Position numbers and translations under genes: made by a program
In this document: piece by piece, positions 60,044 to 64,000 of the stretch
How the letters are laid out: each line of letters starts with the position of its first letter
How positions within the stretch are numbered: position 1 is the stretch's first letter
Notes under the pieces: generated by a model
Databases searched by the model: none
What the model saw: only the letters and a program-made list of their open reading frames with translations
What the model was told of the DNA's origin: nothing
Source: Aurantimonas manganoxydans SI85-9A1
Lineage (GTDB): Bacteria > Pseudomonadota > Alphaproteobacteria > Rhizobiales > Rhizobiaceae
Assembly (NCBI RefSeq): GCF_000153465.1
Contig: NZ_CH672387.1
Location: 647,180 to 711,179 of the forward strand
Reading direction: 5' to 3'
Length of the DNA: 64,000 bases

Positions 60044-60082
60044 TTGACGAGCCGAGGCGGGCCAACCGGGCCCGCAGGCGGA

Positions 60083-60484
60083 TCAGCCGCAGCGGACCTG
60101 CGTGACCCGGTTGGCGTTGTCGGTTTCCATATTCAGCCGGCCGGAGACGAACTCCTGGGTGACCGGCTGGTTCGGATACAGAACCCGCACGGTCTCGGCG
60201 CCGGTGGCCGCCTTTGCCGCTTCCACCGTCTCGACATTGGCGATCTCGCCGATGAGATACCGGGCCGCTTCCGGATTGCAGCTGCCGATGGCCGGGCCGC
60301 CCGGCGCCAGTCGGCCGTTCGTGCCGGCAGTGCCGCCGCCCGGCATCGGAGGCAATGCGGTCCCGCCGCCCATGCGGCCATCCGACTGCGCCCTCAGGCC
60401 CGCCGGATCGAGGCGCTCGGAGGCGCAGCCGGCCACCAGCAGCGCGGCGCTCGTCAAAAGGGCGAGGGATATGGGGCGCATCAT
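60083..60484 (-). CDS. I78-family peptidase inhibitor lipoprotein
   Basis: A 133-residue secreted lipoprotein. The signal peptide ends in the lipobox LVAGC with Cys20 as the lipidation site, followed by a Gly/Pro-rich spacer. The C-terminal part (SCNPEAARYLIG, then VRVLYPNQPVTQEFVSGRLNMETDNANRVTQVRCG-type pattern) matches the I78 inhibitor family of serine proteases, with two cysteines that could pair. The ATG at 60484 follows AAGGA. Its target protease is unknown. Confidence 0.8.
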   Translation of the reverse strand: MMRPISLALLTSAALLVAGCASERLDPAGLRAQSDGRMGGGTALPPMPGGGTAGTNGRLAPGGPAIGSCNPEAARYLIGEIANVETVEAAKAATGAETVRVLYPNQPVTQEFVSGRLNMETDNANRVTQVRCG

Positions 60485-60705
60485 CGAAACATCCTTCATC
60501 ATGTTCTTGCTCGGGCAGCGTCGAAGACCCGCCCGATTCTGGTCGATTCGCCGCAACCCTAGGGCAGGCACCGGCAGGGAAGGAAGCGGCAAGGCGGCGA
60601 AAACCGCGAAGTCGGCGGCAGGATCGCGTCAGATCGGGACATTTCTGCTAGTCTTCGACCGGCGCGCACGTCGTGCTCGCCGGTCCGCAAGAGGGAAAAT
60701 TTCAC

Positions 60706-61281
60706 ATGGCCATTCTCATCCTCGGCCTGGTCATCTTCCTCGGCGTGCATTCCCTGCGGATCGTCGCGGAGCCGACGCGCGACCGGCTGCTGGCGCGGTT
60801 TGGCGAGAACCAATTCAAGGGCATCTACTCGGTCCTGTCGCTCGTCGGGCTGATGCTGATCATCTACGGCTATGGCGCCGCGCGCATGACGACTGTGCTG
60901 CTCTACGCGCCGCCGCCGGGCCTCGGCCATCTCGCGCTGCTCCTGGTGCCGGTGGCCTTCGTCCTCGTCGCCAGCGCGTATCTGCCGACCGGGCGGATCA
61001 AGACGGCGGTCCGGCACCCGATGGTGCTGGGCGTCGGCCTGTGGGCGCTGGGGCATCTTCTGGCCAACGGTATGGTTGCCGACGTGGTGCTCTTCGGCAG
61101 TTTCCTGGTCTGGGCGGTCCTCGATTATGCCAGCGCGGTCCGCCGTCCGATCCCGGCATCGGCGGGGAGGGCGCCCAGCCTGCGCGGCGATCTCCTGGCG
61201 GTCGTCGTCGGTCTCGGCCTCGCGGCGGCGTTCATCCTGTGGCTGCATCGTTGGCTCTTCGGCGTCGCGCCGATCGCTTAG
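60706..61281 (+). CDS. NnrU family membrane protein
   Basis: A 191-residue membrane protein with five to six helices of the NnrU family, first seen in denitrification and related to isoprenoid-desaturase-like partners. Features: LVIFLGVHSLRIVAEPTRDRLLARFGENQFKGIYSVLSLVG at the start and IKTAVRHPMVLGVGLWALGHLLANG. The ATG at 60706 follows AGAGGG. No nitric oxide reductase genes are present, so its role is unassigned. Confidence 0.88.
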   Translation: MAILILGLVIFLGVHSLRIVAEPTRDRLLARFGENQFKGIYSVLSLVGLMLIIYGYGAARMTTVLLYAPPPGLGHLALLLVPVAFVLVASAYLPTGRIKTAVRHPMVLGVGLWALGHLLANGMVADVVLFGSFLVWAVLDYASAVRRPIPASAGRAPSLRGDLLAVVVGLGLAAAFILWLHRWLFGVAPIA

Positions 61282-61399
61282 CGGTTCATCACGGTGCGCA
61301 CGCCCTTTCACCTGCGGCAAAAATCGTTAGAAGACCCCAAGTGTTCTTGCGTGCCGGGCCGATGGTCCCGGCGACGGCCGGTTTTCGAAGAGTGGATGG

Positions 61400-62482
61400 A
61401 TGAGCGACGACAGTTTCTTTCGCGAAGTCAGCGAAGAGCTTCGCCAGGACAGGGTGAAAGCCATCTGGACGCGGTTCGGGACCTATATCCTGGCCGCGGT
61501 CATTCTGGTGGTCGTCATCACCGCGGCCGTCGTCGGCTGGGACCGGTACCAGACCGCCCAGGCCAACGCCTCGGGCGATGCCTATCTCGCCGCGCTGCAG
61601 CTGGCGCGTGACGGCAAGCCCGACGAGGCGATCACCGCGCTCGACGCGCTGGCGGCCGACAGCTACGGCGCTTATCCCGATCTCGCCCGCATGAGCATCG
61701 GCGGCGTCTATCAGGCGCAGGGCAAGTTCGACGAGGCGGTCGCCGCCTTCGACAAGGTGGCGGCGGATGCCGGCGCGCCCGATGCGTTGCGCGACATGGC
61801 CGCCGTGCGTGCCGCCTATGTGCTGGTCGACCATGGCGCGCTCAGCGACGTTCGCAGCCGTGTCGAACGGCTGACCGGCGACAGCGAGGCCCTGCGCTTC
61901 CCGGCCCGCGAAGCCGTGGCGCTGGCCGCCTGGAAGGCCGAGGACACCGAAACCGCGACGATGCTGTTCCAGCAGCTGGTCGACGATCCCGGCGCACCGA
62001 ACGGCATCATCAGCCGCGCACGGCTGATGCTCGACCTGATCGCCGCCGGCAAGCCGATGCCCGAGGGCACCGTGATGCCGGAGGAGATCGGTGCTGCGAC
62101 GGCGCCTGCAACCGACGCCGCTCCGGCGGACGCAACGGCGCCCGTCGCGGGCGTTGAAACGACCGCCCCGGAAGCTACGCCTGCGGCGCCGGCGACCGAG
62201 GCGCCGGCCGCTGCCAGCGACGGTGCCGCCACCGAGGGTGCAGCGAGCGGGGCTCCTGCGAGCCCGGATGCGGCTACGGACGCCGCGCCGGCTGCCCCCG
62301 CCGCCGACCCGGCGCTACCCGAGGGTGCTGCCGCACCGAGCGTCGCCGTTCCCACGACCGGGCTCGGCATCGCCGATCCCGCGGCCACCCCCGAGGCTGC
62401 TGCCCCGGAACAGGCCGAGCCGACCACGACCGACGCGCCGCAGAACGCGCCGGCCGCTCCGGCGCCAACCAGCGCCGACTGA
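61400..62482 (+). CDS. YfgM-like tetratricopeptide repeat membrane protein
   Basis: A 360-residue protein with one N-terminal membrane helix ([22 protein letters not shown], about 26-47) and a TPR region (residues 60-210; [41 protein letters not shown]). This is the YfgM/UPF0070 layout, found just upstream of der in many proteobacteria, where it acts as a periplasmic chaperone-like adaptor of the secretion machinery. The last 130 residues are an Ala/Pro-rich low-complexity tail, longer than usual. Confidence 0.85.
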   Translation: MSDDSFFREVSEELRQDRVKAIWTRFGTYILAAVILVVVITAAVVGWDRYQTAQANASGDAYLAALQLARDGKPDEAITALDALAADSYGAYPDLARMSIGGVYQAQGKFDEAVAAFDKVAADAGAPDALRDMAAVRAAYVLVDHGALSDVRSRVERLTGDSEALRFPAREAVALAAWKAEDTETATMLFQQLVDDPGAPNGIISRARLMLDLIAAGKPMPEGTVMPEEIGAATAPATDAAPADATAPVAGVETTAPEATPAAPATEAPAAASDGAATEGAASGAPASPDAATDAAPAAPAADPALPEGAAAPSVAVPTTGLGIADPAATPEAAAPEQAEPTTTDAPQNAPAAPAPTSAD

Positions 62483-62652
62483 ACCGCTGCGGCGTCGTCG
62501 CCTGCGGCCGGGTTCACCCGGCCCGGACGTTGCCGCAAACCGATCGGATCGGGGCAGAGCTCGCACGTGACACACGGCCGGCGCCCCGATCGCAACCGGC
62601 CCCGGCTTCGTACCGGTGTGCCCCATCGCTCCGGAGGAGCGCGGAGACCGTC

Positions 62653-64000
62653 ATGGTCACCATCGCCATTATCGGCCGACCCAATGTCGGCAAGTCCACC
62701 CTGTTCAACCGCCTCGTCGGCAAGCGTCTGGCGCTGGTCGACGACCGGCCCGGGGTCACCCGCGATCGCCGCACCGGCGACGCGACGCTGCTCGACCTCG
62801 ATTTCGAGGTGGTCGATACGGCCGGCCTGGAAGAAGCCGGCGCCGACACGCTGGAAGGCCGGATGCGCACCCAGACCGAGACGGCGATCGCCTCGGCCGA
62901 TCTCTGCCTGTTCATGATCGACGTGAAGGCCGGCGTCATGCCCCAGGACAGGGCCTTCGTCGAGATCATGCGCCGCACCGCCGGCAAGGTGATCCTCGTC
63001 GCCAACAAGTCGGAAGCCCGCGGGGCGGAAGCCGGCATGCTCGACGCCTTCGAGTTGGGGCTGGGCGAGCCGATCGGCATTTCCGCCGAGCATGGCGTCG
63101 GCATGGGCGAATTGCGCGACGCTATCCTCGAGGCCTTGGGCGAGGAGACCTTCGCCGACGACACGCCGGAGCCCGAGGAAGCGCTGGTGGACGTGCCGGT
63201 GGAGGATGACGAGGTCGAGCCCGTCTACGACGCCACCAAGCCGCTGCGGATCGCCATCGTCGGCCGTCCGAATGCCGGCAAGTCGACGCTGATCAACCGG
63301 TTCCTCGGCGAGGACCGGATGCTCACCGGCCCGGAGGCCGGCATCACCCGCGACTCCATCGCCAGCGAATGGGAATGGCGCGGCCGCACGATCAAGGTCT
63401 TCGACACGGCCGGCATGCGCCGCAAGGCGAAGGTCCAGGAAAAGCTGGAGAAGCTGTCGGTGGCCGACGGCCTGCGCGCGATCAAGTTCGCGGAGGTGGT
63501 GGTCGTCGTGTTCGACGCGACGATCCCGTTCGAGCGCCAGGACATGTCGATCGTCGATCTGGTGATGCGCGAAGGCCGGGCGCCGGTCATCGCCTTCAAC
63601 AAGTGGGACCTGATCGAGGATCGCCAGGAGGTGCTGGCCGACCTGCGCGAGAAGACCGACCGTCTGCTGCCGCAGGCGAGGGGCATCCGCGCCATCACCG
63701 TGTCGGGCGAAACCGGCGAGGGCGTCGAGCGTCTGATGAAGGCCATCGTCGATACCCACGAGGTCTGGAACAAGCGGATATCGACGGCGAAACTGAACCA
63801 GTGGCTCGACCGTATGGTTACCAGGCATTCTCCGCCCGCCGTCGCGGGGCGCCGGATCAACATAAAATACATGACGCAGGTCAAATCGCGTCCGCCGACG
63901 TTCATGATCTCCACGAGCCGCCCGGATGCGCTGAACGCGTCGTATACGCGCTATCTTATCAATGGGTTACGCGAAAGCTTCGGGCTCTTCGCGGTGCCGA
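62653..64000 (+). CDS. der: GTPase Der (EngA), partial
   Basis: The N-terminal 449 codons of Der, a ribosome-assembly GTPase with two G domains; the C-terminal KH-like part runs past the window end. The first P-loop is [12 protein letters not shown] (residues 8-19), followed by DTAGLEEA. The second is [14 protein letters not shown] (about 204), followed by [19 protein letters not shown]. An acidic linker (about 172-197) joins the domains. The ATG at 62653 is placed by the conserved [10 protein letters not shown] beginning. Confidence 0.96.
   Translation, partial: MVTIAIIGRPNVGKSTLFNRLVGKRLALVDDRPGVTRDRRTGDATLLDLDFEVVDTAGLEEAGADTLEGRMRTQTETAIASADLCLFMIDVKAGVMPQDRAFVEIMRRTAGKVILVANKSEARGAEAGMLDAFELGLGEPIGISAEHGVGMGELRDAILEALGEETFADDTPEPEEALVDVPVEDDEVEPVYDATKPLRIAIVGRPNAGKSTLINRFLGEDRMLTGPEAGITRDSIASEWEWRGRTIKVFDTAGMRRKAKVQEKLEKLSVADGLRAIKFAEVVVVVFDATIPFERQDMSIVDLVMREGRAPVIAFNKWDLIEDRQEVLADLREKTDRLLPQARGIRAITVSGETGEGVERLMKAIVDTHEVWNKRISTAKLNQWLDRMVTRHSPPAVAGRRINIKYMTQVKSRPPTFMISTSRPDALNASYTRYLINGLRESFGLFAVP

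Overview
The window is high-GC DNA with many ATGA start/stop overlaps and leaderless-looking compact operons. Its gene families (HWE-type sensor kinase, tripartite tricarboxylate transporter, FhuCDB iron uptake with TGA-N9-TCA boxes, EcfG-like promoters) point to an alphaproteobacterium, most likely a Hyphomicrobiales (Rhizobiales) member. This placement is inferred from gene content and motifs only. No rRNA, tRNA, CRISPR array, phage gene or insertion sequence was seen; it reads as ordinary chromosome with a rich accessory and transport content.

Layout. 0-4 kb: tail of a mannitol-dehydrogenase-like gene, then a stress block (ferritin-like protein, manganese catalase), DNA polymerase IV, and an HNH nuclease gene broken by a one-base frameshift. 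4-12.3 kb: a dense glycosyltransferase island with a GT29/sialyltransferase-like protein, a MurG-like GT-B enzyme, a GT2, a fused sucrose-phosphate synthase/phosphatase, two GT4 enzymes and an unusual GT2 with an N-terminal zinc ribbon, followed by a stress-type SDR gene. 13.2-25.3 kb: an iron-acquisition regulon (siderophore-interacting reductase, ABC exporter, TonB-ExbD-ExbB, FhuC-FhuB-FhuD and a ferrichrome-type outer-membrane receptor). Three RirA-like boxes (TGA-N9-TCA) lie before the three main transcription units.

25.4-37.3 kb: a ribose-type sugar ABC importer with an NAD-dependent epimerase/dehydrogenase, then a branched-chain-type (Liv) ABC importer fused in one operon to an acyl-CoA synthetase and a FadR-type regulator. 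37.6-48 kb: CHASE/HWE sensor kinase, NIPSNAP protein, AEC transporter, TctABC transporter with a DapA-like lyase, a 2-hydroxyacid dehydrogenase, a GntR regulator and KdgD (5-dehydro-4-deoxyglucarate dehydratase). Repeated ATCATAYG-type operators in three intergenic regions tie the second half together as a probable sugar-acid catabolic regulon. 48.1-49.8 kb: cobalt-type nitrile hydratase (alpha, beta, accessory).

50-64 kb: class III aminotransferase, OxyR with a divergent heme catalase, then housekeeping genes: RsmB-type rRNA methyltransferase, TspO, MTA/SAH nucleosidase, a DUF892 stress protein behind a textbook EcfG promoter, GMP synthase, an EamA transporter, an I78 inhibitor lipoprotein, NnrU, a TPR protein and Der (cut by the window end).

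Nothing here is clearly a new defence or mobile system. The most promising undescribed biology is the glycosyltransferase island around the sucrose synthase/phosphatase fusion, and the sugar-acid regulon whose lyase and dehydrogenase both lack canonical active-site residues.
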